64,000 nt of DNA from Microterricola viridarii (GTDB lineage Bacteria; Actinomycetota; Actinomycetes; Actinomycetales; Microbacteriaceae), in contig NZ_LT629742.1 in NCBI RefSeq assembly GCF_900104895.1, positions 1,240,001 to 1,304,000 of the forward strand. Direction: 5' to 3'. Position 1 is the stretch's first letter; each line of letters begins with the position of its first letter. Positions 41,824-52,387 of the stretch are shown here, in pieces. Under the pieces are notes generated by a model. That model worked only from the letters and a program-made list of their open reading frames with translations. It was not told the DNA's origin and made no database searches. The translations under genes were made by a program, and so were the position numbers.

Positions 41824-42360
41824 GTGCCTGAAGACCTCGCGAACTCCCTCCCCGCCAACGACCCTGTGACCGGTGCCCTCGTCGGCGTCGTCATGGGCTC
41901 GGACTCCGACTGGAACGTCATGTCGGCGGCCGCGGAGCTGCTCCGCGAGTTCGGGGTGCCCTTCGAGGTCGAGGTGCTCTCCGCGCACCGCACGCCGGAG
42001 AAGATGATCGCCTACGGCAAGTCGGCGCGCGAGCGCGGCCTCAAGGTCATCATCGCGGGCGCCGGTGGCGCCGCGCACCTGCCCGGCATGCTGGCATCCG
42101 TCACCACCCTGCCCGTCGTGGGCGTGCCCGTGCCGCTCGGCCTGCTGGACGGCATGGACTCGCTGCTGTCGATCGTGCAGATGCCGGCCGGCGTGCCGGT
42201 CGCCACGGTCTCGATCGGCGGCGCCAAGAACGCCGGACTCATCGCGGTGAAGGTGTTGGCGACAGCCGACGAGAGCCTGAGCGACGCCCTCGCGCGCTAC
42301 GCCGAGAACCTCGCCGAGATCGTCGAGCAGAAGAATGAGGCCCTGCAGGCCCGCCTATGA
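41824..42360 (+). CDS. purE: N5-carboxyaminoimidazole ribonucleotide mutase
   Basis: A 178-residue class I PurE that converts N5-CAIR to [26 protein letters not shown] and [14 protein letters not shown] hold the substrate and catalytic His. The protein has a 16-residue N-terminal extension before the conserved start. It overlaps the LCP gene by 4 bases; the purE-LCP junction brings purine synthesis and cell-wall assembly into one transcript. Confidence 0.95.
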   Translation: MPEDLANSLPANDPVTGALVGVVMGSDSDWNVMSAAAELLREFGVPFEVEVLSAHRTPEKMIAYGKSARERGLKVIIAGAGGAAHLPGMLASVTTLPVVGVPVPLGLLDGMDSLLSIVQMPAGVPVATVSIGGAKNAGLIAVKVLATADESLSDALARYAENLAEIVEQKNEALQARL

Positions 42361-43751
42361 GCACCTACACGCACAGCGCACAGAGCCCGATTCGGTTCCC
42401 GGATGCCGGGTCGACGAGCGTCATGACCCGGCGAGCCTGGTGGCTCGTCGCCCTCAACTTCCTCGTGCCCGGCGCCCCGCAGGTGCTGGCGGGCAACCGC
42501 AAGCTCGGCCGCTTCGGGCTGGGCTGCACGCTCGTCCTGTGGACGCTGGCCGTGCTCGCCCTCGCCGTCTGGCTGATCGCCCCGAACGTGCTGCTCAGCG
42601 TCGCCGCGAACTCGATCACCCTCTGGGTGGCCGCCGCGTTCCTCGTGTTCTACGCCGTCGTCTGGCTGATCCTCTCGCTCGACACGCTGCGGCTCGTGCG
42701 GCTCGTGCGCACCAAGGCATCGGCCAGGGGCTGGATCGCCGGCCTCACCACGGTGCTGATGTTCGCGCTGTCCGGCACGGCCGCCTACGGCGCCTACATC
42801 GCCACGACCACCAGCAGCTTCCTCTCCTCCGTCTTCATCGCCGGCCCGAGCGAGGACCCGGTCGACGGGCGCTACAACATCCTCCTGCTCGGTGCGGACA
42901 CCGGCGCCGACCGCGAGGGCACCCGCCCGGACAGCATCTCGGTGGTCAGCATCGACGCCGAGACCGGCCAGGCCGTGACGATCGGCCTGCCGCGTGACAT
43001 GAAGTACTTCCCGTTCCCGGAGGGATCGCCGCTGGCCGCCGTGTACCCGGAGGGCTACGGCGCGATCGACGGCTGCGAGGTCGGCGAGCCGGACGGATGC
43101 CAGCTGAACTGGGTCTACAGCGAGGTCGACTTGGTCAGCCCGGAGATGTACCCGGACGCGACCAAACAGGGCAGCGAGCCGGGCGTCGAGGGCATGCGCT
43201 CCGCCGCGGAGGGCATCACGGGACTCACCATCCAGTACTACGCGCTCGTGGACATGCAGGGCTTCTCCGACCTGATCGACGCGCTCGGAGGCGTCACCAT
43301 CGACGTGCCGAGCGACGTGCCGATGCACTCCGATGAGACCTTCACGACCGTGGCGGAGTGGATCTACGCCGGGCCGCAGCACCTCGACGGCTACCACGCC
43401 CTGTGGTACGCGCGCTCCCGGCACGACACCAGTGACTACGACCGCATGGCCAGGCAGCGCCAGCTGCAGGACGCCGTGCTGAAGCAGTTCAACCCGGCCA
43501 ACGTGCTCTCCAAGTTCCAGGAGATCGCGAAGGCCGGCACCAAGGTCGTGAACACCGACATCCCGCAGAGCATGCTCGGCTACTTCACCCAGCTCGCGAT
43601 GAAGACCAAGGAACTGCCGATGGTGAACGTGGAGCTGGTGCCGGACAACGGCGTCGACCCGCTCGACCCGGACTTCGACTACATCCGCGAGCTCATCAAC
43701 GAGGCGCTCTACCCGCCGGTGTCGACAGAGGAGCCGGCGCCGGCGGACTAG
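42357..43751 (+). CDS. LytR-CpsA-Psr (LCP) family ligase
   Basis: A 464-residue membrane protein of the LCP family, enzymes that transfer lipid-linked glycopolymers to peptidoglycan. The N-terminal third holds three to four membrane helices (about 22-150). The LCP domain starts near [13 protein letters not shown], with the conserved Arg/Asp-rich [21 protein letters not shown], the [14 protein letters not shown] block and the late [20 protein letters not shown] that binds pyrophosphate-lipid. It is just left of the dTDP-rhamnose and glycosyltransferase genes, and a role in attaching their product is inferred. Confidence 0.9.
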   Translation: MSTYTHSAQSPIRFPDAGSTSVMTRRAWWLVALNFLVPGAPQVLAGNRKLGRFGLGCTLVLWTLAVLALAVWLIAPNVLLSVAANSITLWVAAAFLVFYAVVWLILSLDTLRLVRLVRTKASARGWIAGLTTVLMFALSGTAAYGAYIATTTSSFLSSVFIAGPSEDPVDGRYNILLLGADTGADREGTRPDSISVVSIDAETGQAVTIGLPRDMKYFPFPEGSPLAAVYPEGYGAIDGCEVGEPDGCQLNWVYSEVDLVSPEMYPDATKQGSEPGVEGMRSAAEGITGLTIQYYALVDMQGFSDLIDALGGVTIDVPSDVPMHSDETFTTVAEWIYAGPQHLDGYHALWYARSRHDTSDYDRMARQRQLQDAVLKQFNPANVLSKFQEIAKAGTKVVNTDIPQSMLGYFTQLAMKTKELPMVNVELVPDNGVDPLDPDFDYIRELINEALYPPVSTEEPAPAD

Positions 43752-43757
43752 CGGGGC

Positions 43758-44894
43758 CTACAGGTCGGCGTGCAGCTGCCAGACGCGCTCTGCGGCGTCG
43801 CGCCAGCTGAACGCCCGGGAGCGGTCGCGCCCGGAGACACTCATCCGCTCGGCGAGTGCGTCGTCGCCGAGCACCAGTGCGACGGCCTCGGCCAGCCGCT
43901 CCGGGTAGCCGGCGGCATCCGCCAACTCGACGGAGACACCGGCATCGCCGGCCACCTCGACGAGCGCGGCAGCGTCTGAGTGCACGACCGGCACGCCGAA
44001 CTGGAATGCCTCGATGATCGAGGCGGAGAAGCCCTCGGCCCGGCTCGGCGCCACGAACACGGCGGCCCGGGAGAGCACGACGGCCAGGTCGCCGGGGGAG
44101 AGCTTGTCGAGCGCGAGCACGCGGCCCTCTGCGAGCCCGGCGTCGTCGGCGACGGCATCCAGCTCGACGTCGCCCCAGCTGGGCGCACCGAGCACCACCA
44201 GGGGGAGCGTGGCGCCGCCGAAGCGGCCGAGGCCCTCGATCAGCGCGGTGACGCCCTTGCGCGGCTCGAGCGAGCCGGAGGTCAGGATGAAACGCTCCGG
44301 CAGGCCGAGCGCCGCGGCGCGCTGCTCGGCATCGGCCGGCAGCACGAGGCCGCTGCGGGCGGCGCCGGGGATAACCCGCACGCGGTCGCCAAGCTCGAAA
44401 CGCTCCATCAGCTGAGCGGCCAGGGCGTGCGAGGGCACGACGATGGCGTCCGCATGCTTGCGGGCGCGGCGCATCATGGCCTTGTGCCAGGCGACGGTGC
44501 TGGTGGAGAGCGACTCGGGGTGGGTCCAGGCGAGCAGGTCGTGCACGGTGACGGCGACCTGCACGCCGTCATTCACGCGGTCGTGGCGCCGGAGCGGAGC
44601 GAACAGCCCCGGCGCGTGGATCATGCCGTTGCCGCTGCTGGCGGTGATGCCCAGCTGCCAGGCTGCCGCGAGCTCCCGACGCGGAAGCGTCGTCGTGTAG
44701 AGCCCGCGGAGCCCGGGCAGGGCCGCCTCGAGTCGCTCGTACTTCTCCCGCTGCGCGGCGGAGACGATTCCCTCGACGTCGCAGCCGCGCGGCGCCGACT
44801 GGATCAGGGCGCGAGTGATCTCCTCGCTGTACTGCCCGATCGGCCCGGGGGCCGGGGCGATGATCTGATCGACGACGACGCGCAGGGTTGTCAT
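43758..44894 (-). CDS. Glycosyltransferase, GT4-like
   Basis: A 378-residue GT-B glycosyltransferase. The C-terminal half has the donor site typical of family 4: LTSGSLEPRKGVTALIEGL and FVAPSRAEGFSASIIEAFQFGVPVV. The N-terminal half includes HAPGLFAPLRRHDRVND and HDLLAWTHPESLS. It may transfer rhamnose or mannose. It is downstream of rmlB, 18 bases apart, on the same strand. It is the first of the locus's transferases reading from the left. Confidence 0.85.
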   Translation of the reverse strand: MTTLRVVVDQIIAPAPGPIGQYSEEITRALIQSAPRGCDVEGIVSAAQREKYERLEAALPGLRGLYTTTLPRRELAAAWQLGITASSGNGMIHAPGLFAPLRRHDRVNDGVQVAVTVHDLLAWTHPESLSTSTVAWHKAMMRRARKHADAIVVPSHALAAQLMERFELGDRVRVIPGAARSGLVLPADAEQRAAALGLPERFILTSGSLEPRKGVTALIEGLGRFGGATLPLVVLGAPSWGDVELDAVADDAGLAEGRVLALDKLSPGDLAVVLSRAAVFVAPSRAEGFSASIIEAFQFGVPVVHSDAAALVEVAGDAGVSVELADAAGYPERLAEAVALVLGDDALAERMSVSGRDRSRAFSWRDAAERVWQLHADL

Positions 44895-44912
44895 GTGTTC
44901 TCGGCCCGAGCC

Positions 44913-46034
<1,122 letters not shown>

Positions 46035-46110
46035 TCAGCCCCGGGGCCAACCCGCAACGCTCGCCCGCGCGGGCCGCCCCTCACGGTCACGATCGGGGAG
46101 CTGCGGCGGG

Positions 46111-46968
46111 CTAATCGGCAGGCTTCGCGACGGCACCCGTTGCGACGGCCTCGGCCAGAGCCTCGCGCCAGTCCCGCATCTCCGGCAGTCCGGCCGCGGC
46201 CCAGGCATCGTGGCCGAGCACGGAGTACGACGGGCGAGGAGCAGGACGCACGAACGCGGTGCTGTCGGTCGGCTGCACCCGCTCGGGGTCGAGGCCGACC
46301 TCGGAGAAGATCGCCTGGGTGAAGTCGAACCAGGACGCCTGGCCCGCGTTGGTGCCGTGGTAGGCGCCGGCCGGGGCATCCGACTCAGCGAGCAGCACGA
46401 TCTGGCGGGCCAGGTCCGCCGTCCAGGTGGGCTGGCCCAGCTGGTCGACGACAACGCTGACCGTCGGGTGGCTGCCGGCCAGGCGCAGCATGGTCGCCGC
46501 GAAGTTCGGGCCGTGCTGGCCGTAGAGCCAGGCGGTGCGCACGATGTAGGTGCCCTCTGGATGCTCGGCGGTGGCAAGCTCCTCGCCGGCGGCCTTGGTG
46601 CGGCCATACGCCGAGATCGGGGCGCGCGGCGCAGTCTCCGGGTACGGCGAGGTGGCGACACCGTCGAAGACGTAGTCGGTGGAGACCTGGATCAGCTTTG
46701 CGCCGGCCTCCCGGGCCGCACGGGCGAGATTCTTCGCGCCCGTCGCGTTGACGGCATACGCGGCATCCTCGTTGCCCTCCGCGTCGTCGACCTTCGTGTA
46801 GGCGGCGGCGTTGATCACGACGTCGTGGCCGGCGACGGCCGCGCGCACGGCGTCGAGGTCGGTCACGTCGAGGTCGGTGCGGCCGAGGGCCGTGACATCG
46901 CGGCCGGTGAGGGCATTCTGGAGGTCGGTTCCGAGCATGCCGGACGCGCCGGTAATCAGGTATCGCAT
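46111..46968 (-). CDS. rmlD: dTDP-4-dehydrorhamnose reductase
   Basis: A 285-residue reductase for the last step to dTDP-L-rhamnose. NADPH is bound by ITGASGMLGTDL, the active-site Tyr-Lys pair is in SAYGRTKAAGE, and VISTDYVFDG-like QVSTDYVFDGVA and RTAWLYGQHGPNF are conserved. It is divergent from rmlC across 74 bases. The ATG at 46968 lies 6 bases after TAACAT. The 199 bases between rmlD and rmlB hold no gene. Confidence 0.95.
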   Translation of the reverse strand: MRYLITGASGMLGTDLQNALTGRDVTALGRTDLDVTDLDAVRAAVAGHDVVINAAAYTKVDDAEGNEDAAYAVNATGAKNLARAAREAGAKLIQVSTDYVFDGVATSPYPETAPRAPISAYGRTKAAGEELATAEHPEGTYIVRTAWLYGQHGPNFAATMLRLAGSHPTVSVVVDQLGQPTWTADLARQIVLLAESDAPAGAYHGTNAGQASWFDFTQAIFSEVGLDPERVQPTDSTAFVRPAPRPSYSVLGHDAWAAAGLPEMRDWREALAEAVATGAVAKPAD

Positions 46969-46974
46969 GCGTCC

Positions 46975-46980
46975 ATGTTA
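46975..46980 (-). promoter_or_regulatory. -10 box of rmlD (leaderless)
   Basis: TAACAT is followed by 6 bases and the ATG at 46968. It faces the rmlC promoter in the 74-base divergent region. Confidence 0.5.
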
Positions 46981-47029
46981 TTCGTGGCATGCCGAGAGGG
47001 TCCCCACAGCTCTCCCAGCCGCTGATTGA

Positions 47030-47035
47030 TAGACT
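47030..47035 (+). promoter_or_regulatory. -10 box of rmlC-rmlA (leaderless)
   Basis: TAGACT is followed by 7 bases and the GTG at 47043. Confidence 0.55.
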
Positions 47036-47042
47036 CTCAGGC

Positions 47043-47651
47043 GTGCAAATCCGTGAACTGAGCATTCCAGACAGCTACGAGATCACCCCGAAGCAATTCG
47101 GTGATGACCGTGGGGTCTTCCTCGAGTGGTACCGCTTCGACAAGCTCGAAGAGGTCGTCGGTCACTCGATCGATCTGAAGCAGGCCAACACCTCGGTGTC
47201 CAAGCGCGGCTCCGTGCGCGGCATCCACTTCGCTGACATCCCGCCGAGCCAGGCCAAGTACGTGACGGCCCCGCACGGCGCCGTGCTCGACTTCGTCATC
47301 GACATCCGCGTCGGCTCGCCGACATTCGGCCAGTGGGACTCCGTGCTCCTGGACGACAAGGACCGCCGCGCGATCTACATCGCCGAGGGCCTCGGCCACT
47401 GCTTCGTGGCGCTGACCGAGAACGCGACCGTCAGCTACCTGGTCACCGACACCTTCAACCCGGGGCGCGAGCACGGCATCAACCCGCTCGACCCCGAGAT
47501 CGGGCTCGAGTTCGGCATCGACCTCAGCGAGGCGCTGCTCTCGCCGAAGGACACCGACGCCCCGAGCCTCGCCGAGGCTGCGGCATCCGGAATTCTGCCC
47601 AGCTGGGAAGCTGCACGGGCGTACTACGAGACATTGAACACAAAGGCATAA
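47043..47651 (+). CDS. rmlC: dTDP-4-dehydrorhamnose 3,5-epimerase
   Basis: A 202-residue cupin-type epimerase, third step of dTDP-rhamnose synthesis. The sequence shows [28 protein letters not shown] with the catalytic His, and [13 protein letters not shown]. The GTG at 47043 was chosen over an ATG at 46989 because of the -10 box 7 bases upstream and because homologues begin near VQIREL. It is followed by rmlA after 2 bases. Confidence 0.94.
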   Translation: MQIRELSIPDSYEITPKQFGDDRGVFLEWYRFDKLEEVVGHSIDLKQANTSVSKRGSVRGIHFADIPPSQAKYVTAPHGAVLDFVIDIRVGSPTFGQWDSVLLDDKDRRAIYIAEGLGHCFVALTENATVSYLVTDTFNPGREHGINPLDPEIGLEFGIDLSEALLSPKDTDAPSLAEAAASGILPSWEAARAYYETLNTKA

Positions 47652-47653
47652 AC

Positions 47654-48520
47654 ATGCGCGGAATTATTCTGGCCGGCGGCTCCGGCACCCGGCTCTGGCC
47701 GATCACCAAGGGCATCTCCAAGCAGCTGATGCCGATCTACGACAAGCCGATGATCTACTACCCCCTGTCGACCCTGATGATGGCCGGGATCAACGAGATC
47801 CTGATCATCACCACCCCGGAGTACAACAGCCAGTTCCGCGCCCTCTTCGGCGACGGCTCCGACCTCGGCATCTCGATCCAGTACGCCGAGCAGCCGTCCC
47901 CGGACGGCCTCGCCCAGGCCTTCATCATCGGCGAGGAGTTCATCGGCGACGAGAGCGTTGCCCTCGTGCTCGGCGACAACATCTTCCACGGGACCGGCCT
48001 GGGCTCGGCGCTGCGCAAGCACAACGAGGTCGACGGCGCGCTGATCTTCGCGTACCAGGTCAGCGACCCCACCTCCTACGGTGTCGTTGAGTTCGACGAG
48101 GACTTCACCGCCGTCTCGATCGAGGAGAAGCCGGTCAAGCCGAAGAGCAACTACGCCGTGCCCGGCCTGTACTTCTACGACAACTCGGTCGTCGAGATCG
48201 CCAAGACGATCGAGCCGAGCGCCAGAGGCGAGCTGGAGATCTCCACCATCAACGAGCGCTATCTGCAGGCGGGCAAGCTGCAGGTGCAGGTTCTCGACCG
48301 CGGCACCGCGTGGCTGGACACCGGCACATTCGAGTCGATGATGCAGGCCTCCGAGTACGTGCGGGTGATCGAGGACCGTCAGGGGTTCAAGGTCGGATGC
48401 ATCGAAGAGATCGCCTGGCGTGCCGGCTGGATCGACGACGCCCAGCTGCAGGGACTCGCTGCCCCGCTCGTGAAGAGCGGCTACGGACGGTACCTGAAGC
48501 GGCTCGTGGAAGCTGAGTAG
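47654..48520 (+). CDS. rmlA: Glucose-1-phosphate thymidylyltransferase
   Basis: A 288-residue enzyme joining glucose 1-phosphate and dTTP to dTDP-glucose, the first step of the rhamnose pathway. The signature is at the N-terminus, [20 protein letters not shown], followed by [25 protein letters not shown] and [20 protein letters not shown]. It is in one operon with rmlC. A hairpin with 11-base arms follows the stop. Confidence 0.97.
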   Translation: MRGIILAGGSGTRLWPITKGISKQLMPIYDKPMIYYPLSTLMMAGINEILIITTPEYNSQFRALFGDGSDLGISIQYAEQPSPDGLAQAFIIGEEFIGDESVALVLGDNIFHGTGLGSALRKHNEVDGALIFAYQVSDPTSYGVVEFDEDFTAVSIEEKPVKPKSNYAVPGLYFYDNSVVEIAKTIEPSARGELEISTINERYLQAGKLQVQVLDRGTAWLDTGTFESMMQASEYVRVIEDRQGFKVGCIEEIAWRAGWIDDAQLQGLAAPLVKSGYGRYLKRLVEAE

Positions 48521-48550
48521 ACCGCAGCAGAAAATTCATCTGCCGCTTTT

Positions 48551-48585
48551 CGGCCCCGGCGCCTGTCGCCGGGGCCGATTCGTTT
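48551..48585 (+). terminator. Terminator after rmlA
   Basis: CGGCCCCGGCG (48551-48561) pairs with 48567-48577 around CCTGT, followed by ATTCGTTT. It lies 30 bases past the rmlA stop and just before the promoter of the next gene. Confidence 0.8.
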
Positions 48586-48593
48586 AATCGCCC

Positions 48594-48599
48594 TACCAT
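48594..48599 (+). promoter_or_regulatory. -10 box of CWB2 protein gene (leaderless)
   Basis: TACCAT is followed by 7 bases and the ATG at 48607. It overlaps an earlier ATG at 48598, which would be upstream of the transcript start and is therefore not favoured. Confidence 0.5.
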
Positions 48600-48606
48600 G
48601 GGGGAC

Positions 48607-50544
48607 ATGCGCTCGAATTCCCCACGCCGAATACTCGCTCTCGGTCTCAGTTCCCTTGTCCTTCTGACTGGGTTGAGCCTGGCACCTGTCGGCGCGGCAT
48701 TCGCGGAGGACGGCATCGACTGGACCTCCGTCCAGCCCGACGAGGTGCCCCCGGCAGACGCCCTGGTTGAGGCGCCGGTCGAGGAACCGGCCGAGGTGCC
48801 GGCCGAGACGCCGTCCGACGAGCTCGACGGGGCGACCGACGAGCTTGGCGTCGAGCCCGATCTCGAGGCGGACCTCGAGACTGCGCCGCAGGCACGCACA
48901 TTCGCCGCCCCGTTCGCGGCCGCCGTCGCCAGCTCCTTCGACCCGGGCAACATCATCAGCGACTACAACTTCTTCGACTCGTGGGCGATGACGGAGGGCG
49001 AGATCCAGACATTCCTCGACCGGAATATCGCGGCGCCCTGTGAGAACAGCAACTGCCTCAACGTCCTGAAGATGAACACCCCGAACGCGTCCTGGACGTG
49101 GGGCACCTGCGCGCCGTACGCCGGCGCGGCGAACGAGTCGGCCGCCCGGATCATCTACAAGGTGCAGCGGGCCTGCGGCCTGAGCGCCAAGGTCATCCTC
49201 GTCACCCTCCAGAAGGAGCAGTCGCTCGTCACCCGCAACGGCCCATCGAGCGAGATCCTGCGCAAGGCCATGGGCATGGGCTGCCCGGACACCGACGTCT
49301 GCGACTCCCAGTACTACGGCTTCTTCAACCAGGTCTACGCCGCTGCCCGTCAGATCGTCTGGTACACCAACCCGGACAGCTCGATGTTCAAGAGCAAGAA
49401 GTACGAGGTCGGTCAGGTCAAGCCGGTGCAGCTGCACCCGAATGCGGCATGCGGGGCACCCGGCGTGCGCATCGCCAACGTTGCGACCGCGGCGATGTAT
49501 CACTACACGCCGTACCAGCCCAACGGCGCTGCGCTCGCGGCCGGCTGGGGCGCCAGCGGCGACCCGTGCTCCAGCTACGGCAACCGCAACTTCTCCCTCT
49601 ACTACACCCAGTGGTTCGGCAGCCCGACCGGCAGCCCATCGCCGAGCGCCCAGCGCATCGCGGGAACTGACCGCTACGACACCGCCGCCGCAATCTCTCG
49701 GTCGAGCTTCAGCGGAGAGGGCAGCGTGCCCGTGGCCTATGTCGTCACCGGCGAGGACTTCCCCGACGCTCTCGCGGCCGGGCCGGCCGCTGCGTCGCAG
49801 GGCGGGCCGCTGCTGCTGACAAACCCCGGCTACGTGCCCGATCCCACCACCGCAGAGCTGAAGCGGGTCAAGCCGAAGAGCATCATCGTCGTCGGCGGCC
49901 CGGCGGCCGTGAGCGATCACGTTGTCAACACGCTCAAGCAGATCGCACCCGTTACGCGCATCTTCGGCTCCGATCGCTATGACACGTCTCGGAAGGTGGC
50001 CCAGCAGGCATTCGGCGGTGCGACCTCCGCCTACGTCGCGACGGGGCTGAACTACCCTGACGCGCTGTCCGCCAGCGCTGCGGCCGGCGTCGCCCGCGTT
50101 CCCATCCTGCTGGTCAACGGTGGTATCGGCGGCGTCGACGCGGCGACGACCGACTACCTCAAGGCGCGCAAGATCACCTCTGTGAAGATCGTCGGCGGCC
50201 CGGTCGCCGTGCACCCGGGTGTCGAGTCCGGGATCGTCGCGAAGGGCGTTGCCGTGAAACGGCTTTCCGGCGAGGTTCGCGAGCTGACCAGCGTCGCAAT
50301 CAACCGGGACGCCTTCCCGGGCGCGACGTCTGCCTACCTCGCCACGAGCCTCAGCTTCCCCGATGCCCTGGCGGGTTCCGCAGCAGCGGCCCGGGCCGGA
50401 AGCCCGCTGTACGTCACCTACCCTGGCTGCGTGACGGGCGAGCTGCGCTCCGAGCTCAAGCAGCGACTGAATGTGGCATCCATCCGCCTGCTCGGTGGCC
50501 CGGCCGCCCTCAACGAGAGCATCGCCCGCCTCGAGGGCTGCTGA
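48607..50544 (+). CDS. Secreted cell-wall protein: lytic-transglycosylase-like domain plus three CWB2 repeats
   Basis: A 645-residue exported protein. A signal peptide ends near GAAFAEDG (about residue 35), then an acidic Pro/Glu-rich linker to about 95. Residues about 100-345 form a domain with paired cysteines and LVTLQKEQSLVT, similar to the Glu-containing motif of lytic transglycosylases; its activity is inferred. Three CWB2 cell-wall-binding repeats follow (from about 350, 430 and 540), seen as RIAGTDRYDTAAAIS, RIFGSDRYDTSRKVA and a diverged RLSGEVRELTSVAIN, each with FPDALA/YPDALS and a VGGPAAV-type end. The third lacks the usual GxDRY. It sits between rmlA and the glycosyltransferase block and is followed by a strong hairpin. 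Confidence 0.85.
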   Translation: MRSNSPRRILALGLSSLVLLTGLSLAPVGAAFAEDGIDWTSVQPDEVPPADALVEAPVEEPAEVPAETPSDELDGATDELGVEPDLEADLETAPQARTFAAPFAAAVASSFDPGNIISDYNFFDSWAMTEGEIQTFLDRNIAAPCENSNCLNVLKMNTPNASWTWGTCAPYAGAANESAARIIYKVQRACGLSAKVILVTLQKEQSLVTRNGPSSEILRKAMGMGCPDTDVCDSQYYGFFNQVYAAARQIVWYTNPDSSMFKSKKYEVGQVKPVQLHPNAACGAPGVRIANVATAAMYHYTPYQPNGAALAAGWGASGDPCSSYGNRNFSLYYTQWFGSPTGSPSPSAQRIAGTDRYDTAAAISRSSFSGEGSVPVAYVVTGEDFPDALAAGPAAASQGGPLLLTNPGYVPDPTTAELKRVKPKSIIVVGGPAAVSDHVVNTLKQIAPVTRIFGSDRYDTSRKVAQQAFGGATSAYVATGLNYPDALSASAAAGVARVPILLVNGGIGGVDAATTDYLKARKITSVKIVGGPVAVHPGVESGIVAKGVAVKRLSGEVRELTSVAINRDAFPGATSAYLATSLSFPDALAGSAAAARAGSPLYVTYPGCVTGELRSELKQRLNVASIRLLGGPAALNESIARLEGC

Positions 50545-50572
50545 TCAGGCAGTGAGGCGGTAGCCGCATACA

Positions 50573-50613
50573 CGGCAGGGGCCCGGCAGACATGATCTGC
50601 CGGGCCCCTGCCG
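50573..50613. terminator. Bidirectional terminator hairpin
   Basis: Perfect 18-base arms at 50573-50590 and 50596-50613 surround CATGA. The hairpin lies between the convergent ends of the CWB2 gene and the glycosyltransferase gene and can serve both. Confidence 0.85.
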
Positions 50614-50621
50614 TTGCCGCG

Positions 50622-51524
50622 TCAGGGGGAGGCGCGTGCGATCATCTCGGTGAGGTAGTCGCGGAACTCGTTCTTGAGGTCAGCCATGGTGTGGAACTGG
50701 TTCGTCTCGTCGAGCACGAACTCGTAGGGTGTGTCGATCTTGCGCAGCGTCCAGCCCCGCGCCCGGGCGTAGCCGCAGAGCCACTGGTCCTCCAAGAACG
50801 CGAACCGGCGCGGGAGCCCAGTGAAGAAGTCGTCCTCGCGCACGATCTCGATATCGCACACGGAGCCGCCCGTTCCTACGTAGTCTGCCGCGGCCCCGGG
50901 AGGGGTCTCCGTGCGATTCCAGTGGGAGTCGACGTAGTTCCAGGCCCAGACCCCGCCGAACTCACGGGGTGCGGCCGCGTCGAGGAGGTCGTCCGCGAAG
51001 CGGGGCGTGATGTCCTGGTCATCATCAAGCATCGCGAAGTGCCCGCGGTAGCCGGCTGCGCGGATCTTGCGGGCGAGGAAGAACCGGCCGATCCCGCCGA
51101 CGTTCACCGCGCTGGAGTGATACTCGACGCTGCGCAGAGCGCCCTGCGGGGTGAACGCCGCGATGCGCGAACGGTAGAAGTCGTCGTTGTCTGGAAGGTT
51201 GTTCCAGATGAGCAGGCGGATGCCACGCTCCACGCTCTGCGCATCGAGCTGACGCAGGATGTCCTCGATGCGCTGTGGGCGCTTCCACATGCACACGATG
51301 ACCGGCAGGGCCGTGTCGAGCGGGCGGGAGAGCAGCGGCTCGACGCGGAACGCCCCGGCGCGGCCGCGGCGCACGGCCGAGTTCCAGCGGACGGTCTCGC
51401 GCGCAACACCGATGCGGCCGGAGGCGGCCCGAAGCGCCGTGCCCGCCCGTCGTTTGGCCGCACCGGCGTATCGCCGGGAGCGCCGCACAACACCCGCGGG
51501 GATATCGCGGAGCGGCCTGGTCAC
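50622..51524 (-). CDS. Glycosyltransferase-like protein (GT2-fold)
   Basis: A 300-residue protein with a GT-A type core: LPVIVCMWKRPQRIEDILRQL, then GHFAMLDDDQDITPRFADDLL, where the DDD cluster would bind nucleotide-sugar and metal, and EDDFFTGLPRRFAFLEDQWL later. The first 85 residues are basic and of unclear role. The GTG at 51524 overlaps the stop of the upstream transferase (GTGA); an ATG at 51539 is possible but lacks a binding site. No closer family assignment was possible. Confidence 0.75.
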   Translation of the reverse strand: MTRPLRDIPAGVVRRSRRYAGAAKRRAGTALRAASGRIGVARETVRWNSAVRRGRAGAFRVEPLLSRPLDTALPVIVCMWKRPQRIEDILRQLDAQSVERGIRLLIWNNLPDNDDFYRSRIAAFTPQGALRSVEYHSSAVNVGGIGRFFLARKIRAAGYRGHFAMLDDDQDITPRFADDLLDAAAPREFGGVWAWNYVDSHWNRTETPPGAAADYVGTGGSVCDIEIVREDDFFTGLPRRFAFLEDQWLCGYARARGWTLRKIDTPYEFVLDETNQFHTMADLKNEFRDYLTEMIARASP

Positions 51525-52381
51525 CGAGTGACCCACCATTTGCGAGCGGAGAGTCCGATCCGCAGCACGAGGCGGACAGGCGCGAGGTACCACGCCGAAT
51601 ACTTGTCTGCGAGGTAGACGTAGGCGCTGTCGTGGTGCGCGGCCTCCATGCGCTTGGCCGACTGGGCGGTGGAGTGCGCGCCGGTGTGGGTGACCGTCGC
51701 GGTGGGGACGTAGACGTTGCGCCAGCCGTTCTTGCCGAGCCGGGCGCCGAGGTCCACATCCTCGAAGTACATGAAGAAGCGCTCGTCGAAGCCGCCGATG
51801 GCGTCGTAGGCCGTGCGTCGGGTGAGGACGCAGGCGCCGGAGAGCCAGCCGGCGTCGCGCTGCTCGATTCCGTAGGCGTGCTCGGCGCGGTATCGCGTCG
51901 ACCACGGGTTGGAGCGCCAGACCCGTCCGAGCAGGGCATGGCCGATTCCGGTGCGCAGCGACGGCAGGTTGCGAGCGGACGGGTACACGCTCCCGTCGGC
52001 ATCCAAGATGCGGGGCCCGACTGACCCGATGCGCGGGTCGGCGTCGGCGGCAGCCACGAGTGCATCGATGGCGCCGGGGGTGAACGAGACGTCCGGGTTG
52101 ACGATGAGCACATAGTCCGCAGTGGATCCGCTCTGCTGGACGCCGGCGGTGACGCCGCCGCCGTAACCCAGATTGCGCTCCAGCTCCAGCAGGGTGGCCC
52201 CGAACTCTGCGGCAAGCGCCCGCTCGACGCGGAGATCGGCCGACGCATTGTCGACGACGATCACGTCGAGCGGATGCGCGCTGGCCGTCGCCAGCGTGGC
52301 CAGGAACGGTCGCAGCGTCTCGCCGGTGTTGTAGGTCACCGTGACGACCAGCACCCGTGCTGACGGTGTGTTAGCGCCCAC
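51521..52381 (-). CDS. Glycosyltransferase family 2 (WbbL/rhamnosyltransferase-like)
   Basis: A 286-residue GT2 enzyme. It begins VLVVTVTYNTGETL; IVVDNASAD and NLGYGGGVTAG are typical of the WbbL group, VNPDVSFTPG holds the DXD-like motif, and GGFDERFFMYFEDVDLGARL is the acceptor-side ED motif. The group often transfers rhamnose from dTDP-rhamnose, which fits the rml genes nearby. The start is a GTG at 52381, six bases after the wzt stop. Confidence 0.87.
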   Translation of the reverse strand: MGANTPSARVLVVTVTYNTGETLRPFLATLATASAHPLDVIVVDNASADLRVERALAAEFGATLLELERNLGYGGGVTAGVQQSGSTADYVLIVNPDVSFTPGAIDALVAAADADPRIGSVGPRILDADGSVYPSARNLPSLRTGIGHALLGRVWRSNPWSTRYRAEHAYGIEQRDAGWLSGACVLTRRTAYDAIGGFDERFFMYFEDVDLGARLGKNGWRNVYVPTATVTHTGAHSTAQSAKRMEAAHHDSAYVYLADKYSAWYLAPVRLVLRIGLSARKWWVTR

Positions 52382-52387
52382 GAACTA

